Below are positions 6,896 to 14,582 of a stretch of 14,694 nt of DNA, one piece after another. The notes beneath the pieces were generated by a model. It saw nothing but the letters and a program-made list of their open reading frames with translations, ran no database searches and was not told where the DNA came from. The position numbers and the translations under genes are program-made. Positions within the stretch are counted from its first letter, which is position 1. Each line of letters begins with the position of its first letter. The stretch is from JBIKVP01 sp044356745 (GTDB lineage Bacteria > Pseudomonadota > Alphaproteobacteria > Rhizobiales > Beijerinckiaceae), in NCBI GenBank assembly GCA_044356745.1, contig JBIKVP010000048.1, positions 1 through 14,694 on the forward strand, written 5' to 3'.

Positions 6896-9817
6896 CTATG
6901 CCGCTTCTGTAGCTGCACCCACGAGGCGCCGCGCATCAAGCGATGTCATCGGCTCGCCAAAGGCAAAGCCTTGTGCGTATTCACATCCAAGCTGATAAAG
7001 CTCAATGACATCGGACTCCGTTTCCGCCCCTTCAGCAACCACATTCATATTCAGATCATGGGCAAGCGTAACAATCGCGTTGAGAATAACGGGTCGTGAA
7101 TTGCTGCCAATCTGACACACAAACGATTGATCAATTTTGATTGTATCAAACGGAAAGCGTTGTAAATATGACAGTGATGAATAACCTGTGCCAAAATCAT
7201 CAAGTGAAATACCAGCGCCAAGGGCTTTAATACGTGCAAGCATTTGCGCGGCATACTCTGGATTTTCCATCACGAGACTTTCCGTGAGTTCCAGCTTCAA
7301 TGAACCGTGCGCAACATCATGACGCGCTAAAACAGTTTTCACATCATGCAGCAAATCATGGCGCAATAACTGACGACTAGAGACATTCACGCTCGCAAAA
7401 ATCGGCGGATTAACGTCAAGCGCGCGTTGCCACGCCGCTAATTCACGCGCTGTGCGATCAAGAACAAACAAACCTAAATCAACAATGAGACCTGTTTCTT
7501 CGGCGATAGGGATAAAATCAACAGGCCCCAAACGTCCACGACGTGGGTGATCCCACCTTAAAAGCGCTTCAAAACCAGCAATCGTACGATCCTCTAAACG
7601 TACAATAGGCTGAAAAACGATCTTGATTTCCCCACGCTCCAGCGCACGGCGCAAATCACTCTCAAGCGAAAGCCGATCCTGACTAATGGAGCGCATCATA
7701 TGGCGATAAATCTCGATACGATCCCCACCATGGCGCTTTGCATGAATCATCGCAATTTCAGCATTTTTGAGAATCTCTTCGCCTGAAGTGTTCAGTTGCG
7801 TATCATCAATCGCAATACCGATGGAGGCGGTGAGAAAAATCTCCCTATCCGCAATGGTCACAGGTGTCGTGACCGCACGGCGGATCATATCCGCAAAGGC
7901 GATAATACGCTCAGGATCACGCTCTGAAAGCAACAAGACCGCAAATTCATCCCCTGATGTGCGTGCCAGAGTATCTTGTGGTCTAAGCAAACGCCCTAAG
8001 CGACGCGAAAGCGTGAGAAGAACCGAGTCACCCGCTTGCAAACCCACCGCTTCATTGAGTTGCTTGAAGCGATCAATATCAATCACGAGCACAGTAGGAC
8101 GCAGATTTTCATCTTGACGCGAGAGCGTAATCGCGCCCTCTAAGCGGTCTTGAAAAAGCTTGCGGTTCGGCAATCGCGTCAGATTATCATGCACCGCATC
8201 GTGCAAAAGGCGCTCTTCAGCAGTTTTATTTTCGGTAATATCGGCAAGCGTTCCCACAACCCGCACAACCTCATTATCGGTTCCCACGACAGGGCGTGCT
8301 TTGAGCAAAAACCAATAATATGACCCGTTTGTTGAGCGCAAACGCATTTCATGGGTGATGCGGCCACGCCGCTGCTCAAGCACCGCATCAAGCGTTGCGC
8401 TATAACGATCACGATCAAACTGGTGAATAAATTCCATCCAGTCGGAGGCCGATGTTTCAAGCGAGCCGCGTTTAAGACCAAGCTGTGTTTCAATGTCGGG
8501 ACTGACAAAAATTCGATCTGCCATCACATCCCAATCAAACACGATATCCCCTGCTCCCGATAAGGCAAGCGCTTTTCGTTCTGTATCACTGACTGAACTT
8601 GTGCTGATAACGCCTGCGGCAAACGCATGTTGCATGACCGTAAAACCAATCAACATGACGATAAGCACCAATCCGCCGATGAGTGCAGGCGGCGCAATAT
8701 CGCGAGCAAGCTGCCCTGTCACAGTGAGACCCGCCGCCGTAACCCACACAAGAAGCAAAAACCATGTTGGAATAAGCATCACCGCCCGATCAAAGCCGTG
8801 CGTTGCAAGGTGGATGACGAGAATAAAACCAATGCCTGCAACCGCTGCAATCGAAATACGCGCCACGCCCGCAGCGACAGGCGCATCAATCACAGCGAGG
8901 CCAATCAGACCCCCTAAAAAAATCAGCCAGCCTGTTGTGACGTGGGAATAGCGCACATGCCAGCGGTTGAGATTAAGATACGCGAATAAAAATACGAGCA
9001 AGGTTGCGGCAAGCGATGCTTCAGCCACAGCGCGATAAACCCGCTCAATGTTGAGAGAAATCGGGAAAATGCGCTGAAAAAAGCCAAAATCGATACAAGC
9101 ATAAATGAGCACTGCCCAAGCAAGCGCAGCGGCAGCAGGAAAAATCACCGCGCCTTTAACGACAAAAATAATCGTCAAAAACAACGCAAGCAGTCCCGCA
9201 ATCCCGATGATAATTCCCTTAAATAACAACAAGCCGTTGAGCTTTTGCTTATACGCTTCTGGCTCCCACAAATAAATTTGTTTGAGGTGCGGCGTTGCAA
9301 GCTCGGCAACAAAGGTGATGGTTGTGCCCGGATCAAGCGTGACCTGAAACACGTCTGCATCAGCGCTTTCTTCACGCGTCGGTGATTCGCCCTGACTTGC
9401 GGTAATCGCTTTGAGGCGTGAAGCGCCCAAATCAGGCCAGATCACACCTGATCCGACAAGTCGATGATGGGGCGTAACAATCAAGCGATCAATCTGCTCG
9501 TCAGAATCGTTGGTGAGCGCAAACACGATCCACTCCGGACGCGTATCTGATTCTTTAGATTTCACTGCAATACGGCGTACAATACCATCTGATCCCGCCG
9601 CCGTTGAAATCTGAATAACATCGCCATCCGCTTTATACGTTTCAATCGCTGGTGTTAAATCAATCGCCGATGCATCAACCGGCACGCGCACCGCCTCAAT
9701 GGCATGGGCAACATTCATCCCAAAAGTAAGCATCCCGAGCATCAAAAGGGCAAGCACCGCGTTCACAACAACGCGGCTCAGCAGAATCAAAGGGACAGGA
9801 AGGCGACAAAAACGCAC
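6896..9817 (-). CDS. Membrane-bound PAS-GGDEF-EAL c-di-GMP enzyme
   Basis: A 973-residue bifunctional-type c-di-GMP protein. It has an N-terminal signal peptide (about 1-39, cleavage near AHA), an extracytoplasmic domain (about 40-195), roughly seven membrane helices (about 199-396, like a 7TMR-DISM sensor), PAS/PAC (about 411-530), GGDEF (about 535-705) and EAL (about 715-965). The cyclase signature is SGDEF (621-625), an active-type variant, with an RxxD inhibitory site RPQD (612-615). The phosphodiesterase domain has EALLRW (750-755), ELTES (843-847), DDFGTGYSSL (873-882), KID (894-896), AEG (928-930) and QGFAFG (949-954), so metal and catalytic residues appear intact. Either activity is possible; the net direction cannot be read. 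The start is GTG at 9815-9817 with GTGAG upstream. The ligand sensed is unknown. Confidence 0.94.
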   Translation of the reverse strand: MRFCRLPVPLILLSRVVVNAVLALLMLGMLTFGMNVAHAIEAVRVPVDASAIDLTPAIETYKADGDVIQISTAAGSDGIVRRIAVKSKESDTRPEWIVFALTNDSDEQIDRLIVTPHHRLVGSGVIWPDLGASRLKAITASQGESPTREESADADVFQVTLDPGTTITFVAELATPHLKQIYLWEPEAYKQKLNGLLLFKGIIIGIAGLLALFLTIIFVVKGAVIFPAAAALAWAVLIYACIDFGFFQRIFPISLNIERVYRAVAEASLAATLLVFLFAYLNLNRWHVRYSHVTTGWLIFLGGLIGLAVIDAPVAAGVARISIAAVAGIGFILVIHLATHGFDRAVMLIPTWFLLLVWVTAAGLTVTGQLARDIAPPALIGGLVLIVMLIGFTVMQHAFAAGVISTSSVSDTERKALALSGAGDIVFDWDVMADRIFVSPDIETQLGLKRGSLETSASDWMEFIHQFDRDRYSATLDAVLEQRRGRITHEMRLRSTNGSYYWFLLKARPVVGTDNEVVRVVGTLADITENKTAEERLLHDAVHDNLTRLPNRKLFQDRLEGAITLSRQDENLRPTVLVIDIDRFKQLNEAVGLQAGDSVLLTLSRRLGRLLRPQDTLARTSGDEFAVLLLSERDPERIIAFADMIRRAVTTPVTIADREIFLTASIGIAIDDTQLNTSGEEILKNAEIAMIHAKRHGGDRIEIYRHMMRSISQDRLSLESDLRRALERGEIKIVFQPIVRLEDRTIAGFEALLRWDHPRRGRLGPVDFIPIAEETGLIVDLGLFVLDRTARELAAWQRALDVNPPIFASVNVSSRQLLRHDLLHDVKTVLARHDVAHGSLKLELTESLVMENPEYAAQMLARIKALGAGISLDDFGTGYSSLSYLQRFPFDTIKIDQSFVCQIGSNSRPVILNAIVTLAHDLNMNVVAEGAETESDVIELYQLGCEYAQGFAFGEPMTSLDARRLVGAATEAA

Positions 9818-9837
9818 GATGACTCACTTATGATCAA

Positions 9838-9858
9838 GAGGATCACAACATGATCCTC
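9838..9858. promoter_or_regulatory. Perfect inverted repeat upstream of the GGDEF-EAL gene
   Basis: GAGGATCA at 9838-9845 and TGATCCTC at 9851-9858 form a perfect 8-base inverted repeat with a 5-base spacer. It is 20 bases before the GTG start of the GGDEF-EAL gene and about 100 bases after the dCTP deaminase stop. It could be an operator, a leader hairpin or a weak terminator; no thymine run follows it on the minus strand. Confidence 0.45.
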
Positions 9859-9956
9859 ACAACAGACCTATTCGTAACCAGCATAAAGGGCAAGAGCAAG
9901 ACAGCGCATTGCTTAAGCGCAACGTTTACACTGTTTTTAGCAATGTCTTAAATTGT

Positions 9957-11045
9957 TTATCGAAAGTGCTTTGAAAGCTTCAGCCCTTGCGCCTGATAAT
10001 TTGAATTGAGTGCCGCGCCATACAGTTGTTTTGGCACACTCGCCATACGCTCATAAACTAGGCGTCCCACCGTCTGGCCATCTTCAAGATAAAACGGCAC
10101 ATCGCGCGAGCGCACCTCAAGAACAGCGCGCGCACCATGTCCGCCCGCAGGCGCATGACCAAAACCCGGATCAAAGAATCCCGCATAATGCACGCGAAAT
10201 TCGCCCACAAGGGCATCAAAAGGCATCATTTCTGCTGCTGTTTCAGGCGGCACATGCACCGCCTCACGCGAAGCTAGAATATAAAAATGCCCCGGATCAA
10301 GAATGAGTGATCGCGTATGATCAGCATAAAGCGGCTCCCAATAATCATAGACTGAGCAACTAGCCGCCTGATCTAAATCAATCAGACCTGTGAAATTTTT
10401 AGCGCGATATCCGATTAAACCATGCTCATCAAAGCCCGATAAATCAACCGATAACGCAACACCGCCCTCTAAACGTGGCTCTAAACCCGACACAAGTGTT
10501 TCACGCGCGTGAAGTTCATGCACATCCGCATCACTTAAGCGCACCTGCCCTGCGCGCAGGCGCAACTGCGATAAACGTGACCCCGTGCGCACCAGCACAG
10601 GAAAGGTACGCGGTGAAATCTCAAGATAAAGCGGCCCCGTGTAACCTGCCTCAATGGTATCAAACTCTACACCTTGATCCGTAATGACGCGTGTAAAAAC
10701 ATCAATGCGCCCTGTTGAGCTTTTTGGATTGGTTGCAGCAGAAAGATTATGAGGCAACGCCACTGATTCCAGAAGCTCAGCAATATAAACGCATCCTGTC
10801 TCAAGGACAGCGCCTTGCGTAAGATCAATCGTGTGCAGTGATCGCTCATCAAGACGCTGCTGAACACTCATCCCACGACCCGTGAGAAAACTTGCGCGAA
10901 CCCGATACGCTTTATGTCCTAACCGCAGATCAAGGCTGGCCGGTTGCACTTGCCCTGCCACAGCAGGCGTGACAAGGCGTAAAATCCCTGCCGATATACA
11001 GCTTTCAATCACATTGTCTGGCTGAATTCCCGCTTCAAAACGCAT
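9957..11045 (-). CDS. dcd: 2'-deoxycytidine 5'-triphosphate deaminase, fused two-domain form
   Basis: dCTP deaminase converts dCTP to dUTP, feeding dTMP synthesis. This 362-residue protein is about twice the size of E. coli Dcd and appears to be two fused Dcd-like folds, a form known in alphaproteobacteria. The N-terminal half has the catalytic pattern: PKSSTGRID with Ser109, Ser110 and Arg113, then AGYTGPLYLE with the candidate catalytic Glu142. The second half repeats the pattern in HYAGFFDPGFG and ARAVLEV (about 286-320). The chosen ATG at 11045 has AGGTG five bases upstream and begins MRFEAGIQP. A longer frame reaches 11147, but those 34 extra residues would be encoded by the upstream palindrome and look non-native. 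It diverges from apaG. It could act as deaminase only or as a bifunctional dCTP deaminase/dUTPase; the sequence alone does not settle this. Confidence 0.92.
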   Translation of the reverse strand: MRFEAGIQPDNVIESCISAGILRLVTPAVAGQVQPASLDLRLGHKAYRVRASFLTGRGMSVQQRLDERSLHTIDLTQGAVLETGCVYIAELLESVALPHNLSAATNPKSSTGRIDVFTRVITDQGVEFDTIEAGYTGPLYLEISPRTFPVLVRTGSRLSQLRLRAGQVRLSDADVHELHARETLVSGLEPRLEGGVALSVDLSGFDEHGLIGYRAKNFTGLIDLDQAASCSVYDYWEPLYADHTRSLILDPGHFYILASREAVHVPPETAAEMMPFDALVGEFRVHYAGFFDPGFGHAPAGGHGARAVLEVRSRDVPFYLEDGQTVGRLVYERMASVPKQLYGAALNSNYQAQGLKLSKHFR

Positions 11046-11055
11046 CTTATCACCT
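11046..11055 (-). promoter_or_regulatory. Ribosome binding site fixing the dCTP deaminase start
   Basis: AGGTG at 11051-11055 on the minus strand is five bases from the ATG at 11045. It supports this internal start over the one at 11147. Confidence 0.6.
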
Positions 11056-11101
11056 AAACTTATGCATAAAATCTGTTGGCACACACTCACACGCACACTA
11101 T

Positions 11102-11160
11102 ATCGCATTAGAGCATGCTGCGAAAAAGTGTGAGCGGTTTTTTGCAAAAAAGCATGCGAT
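11102..11160. repeat. Palindromic intergenic element resembling Rhizobiales repeats
   Basis: The 59-base element begins ATCGCAT and ends ATGCGAT. Inside it are GCATGC (11113-11118), GCGAAAAAGTGTGAGCGG (11120-11137) and TTTTTTGCAAAAAAGCATGC (11138-11157), which together can fold into an imperfect hairpin. From memory, GCATGC-type ends around a GAAAAGTGTGAGCGG core followed by a T-rich arm are common in intergenic DNA of Rhizobiales. It sits in the divergent region between the dCTP deaminase gene and apaG, and argues against reading that DNA as the start of the deaminase. Confidence 0.65.
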
Positions 11161-11230
11161 TATAAAAAACTACCAGCGTACTCTTAACAGCGCAACAATC
11201 GGCAAATGTGAGGCTTGAGAGGATAAGTCA

Positions 11231-11623
11231 ATGTATCGCACCTTAACGGATGGAATCCGCATCACCGTTGAGCCGTATTTTCTGGACTCAGAATCTAATC
11301 CTGCCAAATCGCGCTATATGTGGGCATATACAGTTGAAGTGGCAAATCTAGCACATCAACCAGTGCAGCTTATTAGCCGTTACTGGCGTATTATTGATGG
11401 CAATGGTCAGTTAGAGGAGGTGCGCGGGGATGGCGTGGTCGGTGAACAACCTGTAATCGAACCTAATACAGCCTTTACCTACACCAGCGGCTGCCCACTC
11501 AAAACGCCCGATGGCACGATGAGCGGCAGCTATATTATGATCTGGGAAGAGGGCAAAGCGTTTGAAGCACACATCCCCGCATTTGCTTTAGAAAGCCCTT
11601 TTACGCGGCGGGTGAAACATTAA
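11231..11623 (+). CDS. apaG: ApaG (DUF525) family protein
   Basis: A 130-residue ApaG protein, the family with a fibronectin-III-like beta-sandwich fold. Bacterial ApaG was linked genetically to Co2+ resistance and Mg2+ efflux in enteric bacteria, but its molecular role is uncertain. The family signature is clear: YRVANL-type strand (TVEVANL, 34-40), SRYWRIID (49-56), the glycine-rich loop GDGVVGEQP (66-74), YTSGCPL (84-90) and MSGSY (97-101). The length is normal. It is the only plus-strand gene in the window. The start has a good ribosome binding site, GAGAGG at 11217-11222, eight bases from the ATG. It diverges from the dCTP deaminase gene across 185 bases. Confidence 0.96.
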   Translation: MYRTLTDGIRITVEPYFLDSESNPAKSRYMWAYTVEVANLAHQPVQLISRYWRIIDGNGQLEEVRGDGVVGEQPVIEPNTAFTYTSGCPLKTPDGTMSGSYIMIWEEGKAFEAHIPAFALESPFTRRVKH

Positions 11624-12155
11624 GAAGCATACTTCAATTTGTCTTGGCTGCCGTGAACTGGTCATCCAAGCACATCAAGCCACAGCATTTTTCATCAAGA
11701 TTCCTTCATAGGTGCTTACAAAGTTCTTCGATGATGGCGATGATATGTCCATACCCTGTTCGCTTTTAATAACGCGCAACACGTCTCTTTTAAAAAAGTT
11801 ATCCCCGTCTTATTGCACCCTGTTATTCTATTGATTGACATGGCCATGTCGCCCCTTGTGACGAGTAGTGAAGGGCACACTCACGTCACAACCCTTCAGC
11901 AAGCGGGGAAGCGGGATAAAATGCTGCACAATATGCTAACCGAGCCGCGGCAAGGGTTTTTTAAATGATTTAAAACAGCAATCTTCAATTTACAACATTC
12001 TTTGAGGCGTTAGATTGTGTTGCGATGCATCTTAGGCTGAGACGAAAACGGTGATTTTTAAAAACCGGAGCGGAGCGTACTCCCTGTACGTGAGCACCGG
12101 AAGTTTTTAAAAAAACGCCGTTTGCAGGCCAGCATAACGTGCATCCCAATACAAT
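11624..12155. other. 532-base intergenic region with secondary structure, between apaG and hemH
   Basis: Both flanking genes end here (convergent), so a terminator is expected. No classical hairpin plus thymine run was found. The left part (11624-11830) shows nothing recognisable. The centre holds a 14-base perfect palindrome and a bulged hairpin (11837-11891). The right part is a large imperfect palindrome reaching the hemH stop. No tRNA or convincing protein gene was found. Confidence 0.6.
11837..11891. other. Perfect palindrome followed by a 36-base bulged stem-loop
   Basis: GACATGGCCATGTC at 11837-11850 is a perfect 14-base palindrome. Five bases later, TTGTGACG (11856-11863) pairs with CGTCACAA (11884-11891). 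Inside it AGT pairs with ACT (64-66 with 79-81) and GTG with CAC (68-70 with 76-78), leaving an AAGGG loop. That gives 14 pairs with small bulges. It may be a transcript end structure, a small RNA or a protein-binding site; no thymine run follows on either strand. Confidence 0.45.
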
Positions 12156-12158
12156 CTA
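12011..12158. repeat. 148-base imperfect palindromic element ending on the hemH stop codon
   Basis: The outer ends are exact inverted copies: TAGATTGT at 12011-12018 and ACAATCTA at 12151-12158. Pairing continues inward with few breaks: GATGCA (12024-12029) with TGCATC (12140-12145), then AAACGG with CCGTTT, and TTTTTAAAAA in both arms. The centre is a GC-rich hairpin, GCGTAC-TCCCT-GTACGT (12075-12091), flanked by GGAGC and GAGCACC. The right end covers the TAG stop of hemH. It resembles a dispersed repetitive palindrome or a non-autonomous mobile element, and could also act as a bidirectional terminator. Only one copy is in this window. Confidence 0.7.
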
Positions 12159-13220
12159 GACCCAACCCATAAGTTCGCGGCGCGCAATATGCTCAATCAA
12201 ATCCATCCCCTCTTCCGAATCGTTAAGGCAGGGAATGTATGCGAATTTTTCTCCGCCATGTTCTTCAAAAATATGACGATTTTCACCTTCAAGTTCCTCT
12301 AGTGTTTCTAAACAGTCAGCGGAAAAAGCAGGGGCAATCATGGCGAGTTTTTTGATACCCTGTTTGGCAAGAGCCTCAACGGTTTCATCGGTGTAAGGCT
12401 GGAGCCACTCATCAGGACCAAAGCGCGATTGAAAACTCATTTTGAATTTATCGACAGGCCACCCCATCGCCTCACGCAATAAACGCCATGTTTTCGCACA
12501 ATGACAATGATAAGGATCACCCTTCGTGAGGTACTCTTTAGGCATACCGTGAAACGTGGTCAGAATAACCTCTGGCTCAAAATCCAGTTTGGCTAGCCCC
12601 GCTTTAAGTGAGCGCGCAAGCGCATCAATATAAACAGGATCATCATGATACGGCGGTGAAAAACGCAATGTAGGTTGCCAGCGCATCGCCATGAGTGCGC
12701 GAAACACATGATCACAAGCGGTTGCAGTAGTTGCCCCAGCATAATGGGGATAAAGCGGCACAACCAGAACGCGATCACAACCTTCATCCATGAGCGCTTG
12801 AATGCGATCCTTAATGGCAGGAAAGCCATAACGCATCGCCCAATCAACTTTGACATCGCCCAAACCCGCTTTGGTCAACCGCTCTTGGAGCTTTTCGCAC
12901 TGAGAGCGCGTAATGGTCTTAAGCGGCCCTTCATTGCGCTCGTTATTCCAAATAGTCGCATAATCCTTGCCCTTTTTACCCGGACGGATGGTAAGAATAA
13001 TCAGATTGAGAATAGGCCACCAGAGCCAGCGCGGTTTTTCGATCACGCGCTGGTCAGACAAAAATTCTTTGAGATAAGCCCGCATCGACCAATAGTCTGT
13101 GCCTTCTGGCGTGCCTAGATTAGTGAGTAAAACGCCCACACGGCCAGATTTAACCGGTGGATGCCCTTCAGGAAGCGCAAGTTGACGCGTATAAACACCG
13201 TGTGACGCGGATTTTTTCAT
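12156..13220 (-). CDS. hemH: Ferrochelatase
   Basis: HemH inserts Fe2+ into protoporphyrin IX, the last step of protoheme synthesis; the product also feeds heme A synthesis through CtaA. The 354-residue product is full length. Numbered from the ATG at 13220, it has VLLTNLGTPE (30-39), YPHYAGATT (157-165), the catalytic His224 in TTFHGMP, QSRFGPDEWLQP (264-275), and the conserved Glu305 in SADCLETLEE. Cys239 and Cys241 (YHCHC), Cys303 and Cys331 are present; some microbial ferrochelatases bind a [2Fe-2S] cluster, but I cannot assign ligands here. The ATG at 13220 has AAGGAT six bases upstream. A frame from 13262 is open but would overlap the aminotransferase gene. It lies 14 bases after that gene, probably one operon. 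Confidence 0.96.
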   Translation of the reverse strand: MKKSASHGVYTRQLALPEGHPPVKSGRVGVLLTNLGTPEGTDYWSMRAYLKEFLSDQRVIEKPRWLWWPILNLIILTIRPGKKGKDYATIWNNERNEGPLKTITRSQCEKLQERLTKAGLGDVKVDWAMRYGFPAIKDRIQALMDEGCDRVLVVPLYPHYAGATTATACDHVFRALMAMRWQPTLRFSPPYHDDPVYIDALARSLKAGLAKLDFEPEVILTTFHGMPKEYLTKGDPYHCHCAKTWRLLREAMGWPVDKFKMSFQSRFGPDEWLQPYTDETVEALAKQGIKKLAMIAPAFSADCLETLEELEGENRHIFEEHGGEKFAYIPCLNDSEEGMDLIEHIARRELMGWV

Positions 13221-13234
13221 TATTTTATCCTTTT

Positions 13235-14122
13235 TTATATGGGAGCGCTCACATTGCCACAAACATGCTTTCGCTCAACATGATCGTGAAACATGGCGCG
13301 AAGACGCAATGTAATTTCACCAGCTTGACCATTGCCAATGACATGATCATTGATTTTAACGACAGGCATGATGAGGGTTGTGGCAGCTGTGATAAACGCT
13401 TCTTTGGCGTTATACGCGTCTTCAACGGTGAAGGATCTTTCTTCAACCTTAAGTCCTTGTTTCGCGCAAATATCCATCACGCCCTGACGCGTGATGCCAC
13501 GTAAAATCCCTGTTTCAGCGGAACGTGTCACTAAAACGTTATCACGGGTGATAATCCAAGCGTTTGTTGCTGCACCTTCTGTGACAAAACCATCTGTATC
13601 GACAAACCATGCTTCTTTTGCGTCCTGCTCTTTCGCTGTTTGGCGTGCGAGCACATTGGGCAACAGGCTCACCGATTTAATATCAACCCGTGACCAACGA
13701 TTATCAGGCACGCTAATCACTTTTATACCGTGCTCGGAGGCTTTATTTCCTGCCTCGCGGTCAATGCTTTTTGCGGTCACGACAAGCGTTAAAGGGGTCG
13801 CTTTGGGTGGAAACACATGATCACGCTTTGCCGCCCCGCGCGTAATTTCAATATAGACCATGCCATCTTTAACACGGTTGCGCGCAATGACTTCGCGCAA
13901 GATCATCTCAAGGGCGCGGCGCGAGAGCGGCCATTGCATATGAAGTTCATTAAGAGAGCGCGCTAAACGATCAAGATGACGGGTTTCATCAACGAGTGCA
14001 CCACCATAAACCTCGCACACTTCATAAACACCATCGGCAAACAAGAATCCGCGATCATCAATCGAAATGCCGGCCACGGCATGAGACACATATTGACCAT
14101 TCACATAAGCAATGCGACTCAT
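13235..14122 (-). CDS. dat: D-amino-acid aminotransferase-like class IV PLP enzyme
   Basis: A 295-residue fold-type IV aminotransferase, most like D-alanine transaminase, which exchanges amino groups between D-amino acids and 2-oxo acids in the cytoplasm. Numbered from the ATG at 14122: ISIDDRGFLFADGVYEV (19-35) is typical of the D-alanine subfamily, Lys149 in VDIKSVSLLPNVL is the PLP-binding lysine, and Glu182 in VTEGAATN contacts the pyridine nitrogen. GILRGITRQGV (205-215) is the phosphate-binding region. The longer frame up to 14245 overlaps the SEC-C gene and adds residues foreign to the family; GTGAG upstream supports 14122. The gene is 13 bases after the SEC-C gene and 14 before hemH. 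Branched-chain aminotransferase or aminodeoxychorismate lyase are less likely alternatives. Confidence 0.9.
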   Translation of the reverse strand: MSRIAYVNGQYVSHAVAGISIDDRGFLFADGVYEVCEVYGGALVDETRHLDRLARSLNELHMQWPLSRRALEMILREVIARNRVKDGMVYIEITRGAAKRDHVFPPKATPLTLVVTAKSIDREAGNKASEHGIKVISVPDNRWSRVDIKSVSLLPNVLARQTAKEQDAKEAWFVDTDGFVTEGAATNAWIITRDNVLVTRSAETGILRGITRQGVMDICAKQGLKVEERSFTVEDAYNAKEAFITAATTLIMPVVKINDHVIGNGQAGEITLRLRAMFHDHVERKHVCGNVSAPI

Positions 14123-14135
14123 AAAATACTCACTT

Positions 14136-14582
14136 TCACTTCCCACAACACTTTTTATATTTTTGTTGTGAACCACAAGGGCAAAGGTCGTTACGCCCAA
14201 TCTTTTTGATGGCTTTTGTTTTTGATGGAAGAGACGGGAATTCACTCACTGTTTTTCTGTATTTAGTGAAATTTTTTGTCTCGAAGAAACGAAAACCTTC
14301 GTTTTCTTTTTGGTACTTTAACTTTTCAGCCTCTGACCAATTGTCACATTTAAGTAAAATAAAATCTTCAGCTACTGAGCTATGGAATTTAGGTGCATCT
14401 ATACAAATTCCAATAACCCAGTTTAGTTCAGGACGAGCATTTTTAGCTGCACCACATGCTATCCTTAGCATTTCTATACGTTTTTCGCGAAAATCCACTG
14501 TGTGGGTTAATTCGTTTTTTGCGCGAAATTGAAGAAAAATATATGCCTTATCTTTATAAAATGAAGGAAATATACCCCTCAC
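14136..14582 (-). CDS. SEC-C motif protein, possibly N-terminally truncated
   Basis: A 148-residue protein ending in a SEC-C zinc-binding motif (about 127-148): GRNDLCPCGS then KYKKCC, with Cys134, Cys136, Cys145 and Cys146 as ligands. Such tails occur on SecA and many other proteins and often mediate protein or nucleic-acid contacts. The remaining 120 residues (for example EKRIEMLRIACGAAKN and IGICIDAPKF) form a domain I cannot name. The only start is GTG at 14580-14582, with no good ribosome binding site, and the frame stays open for 11 codons upstream before a TAA, so the N-terminus may be lost. The gene is AT-rich compared with its neighbours, suggesting transfer. It precedes the aminotransferase gene by 13 bases and may share its transcript. 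Confidence 0.7.
   Translation of the reverse strand: MRGIFPSFYKDKAYIFLQFRAKNELTHTVDFREKRIEMLRIACGAAKNARPELNWVIGICIDAPKFHSSVAEDFILLKCDNWSEAEKLKYQKENEGFRFFETKNFTKYRKTVSEFPSLPSKTKAIKKIGRNDLCPCGSQQKYKKCCGK

Noticed and set aside
8493..8951. Long plus-strand open frame opposite the GGDEF-EAL gene
   Set aside because: It is antisense to a well-supported membrane and PAS region, and its low-complexity, Ala- and Arg-rich product looks like a reading-frame shadow.
11046..11147. N-terminal extension of the dCTP deaminase frame
   Set aside because: The extra codons are read from the palindromic element and are unlike the family; the ATG at 11045 has a proper ribosome binding site.
11943..11963. GCCGCGGC followed by AAGGG and a thymine run, considered as a terminator for apaG
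   Set aside because: GCCGCGGC has no room for a loop and the thymine run is offset by unpaired bases, so it does not form a proper intrinsic terminator.
11840..11968. A 42-codon plus-strand ORF in the apaG-hemH gap
   Set aside because: It lacks a ribosome binding site, matches no family I recognise, and overlaps the palindrome and stem-loop, so it is probably accidental.
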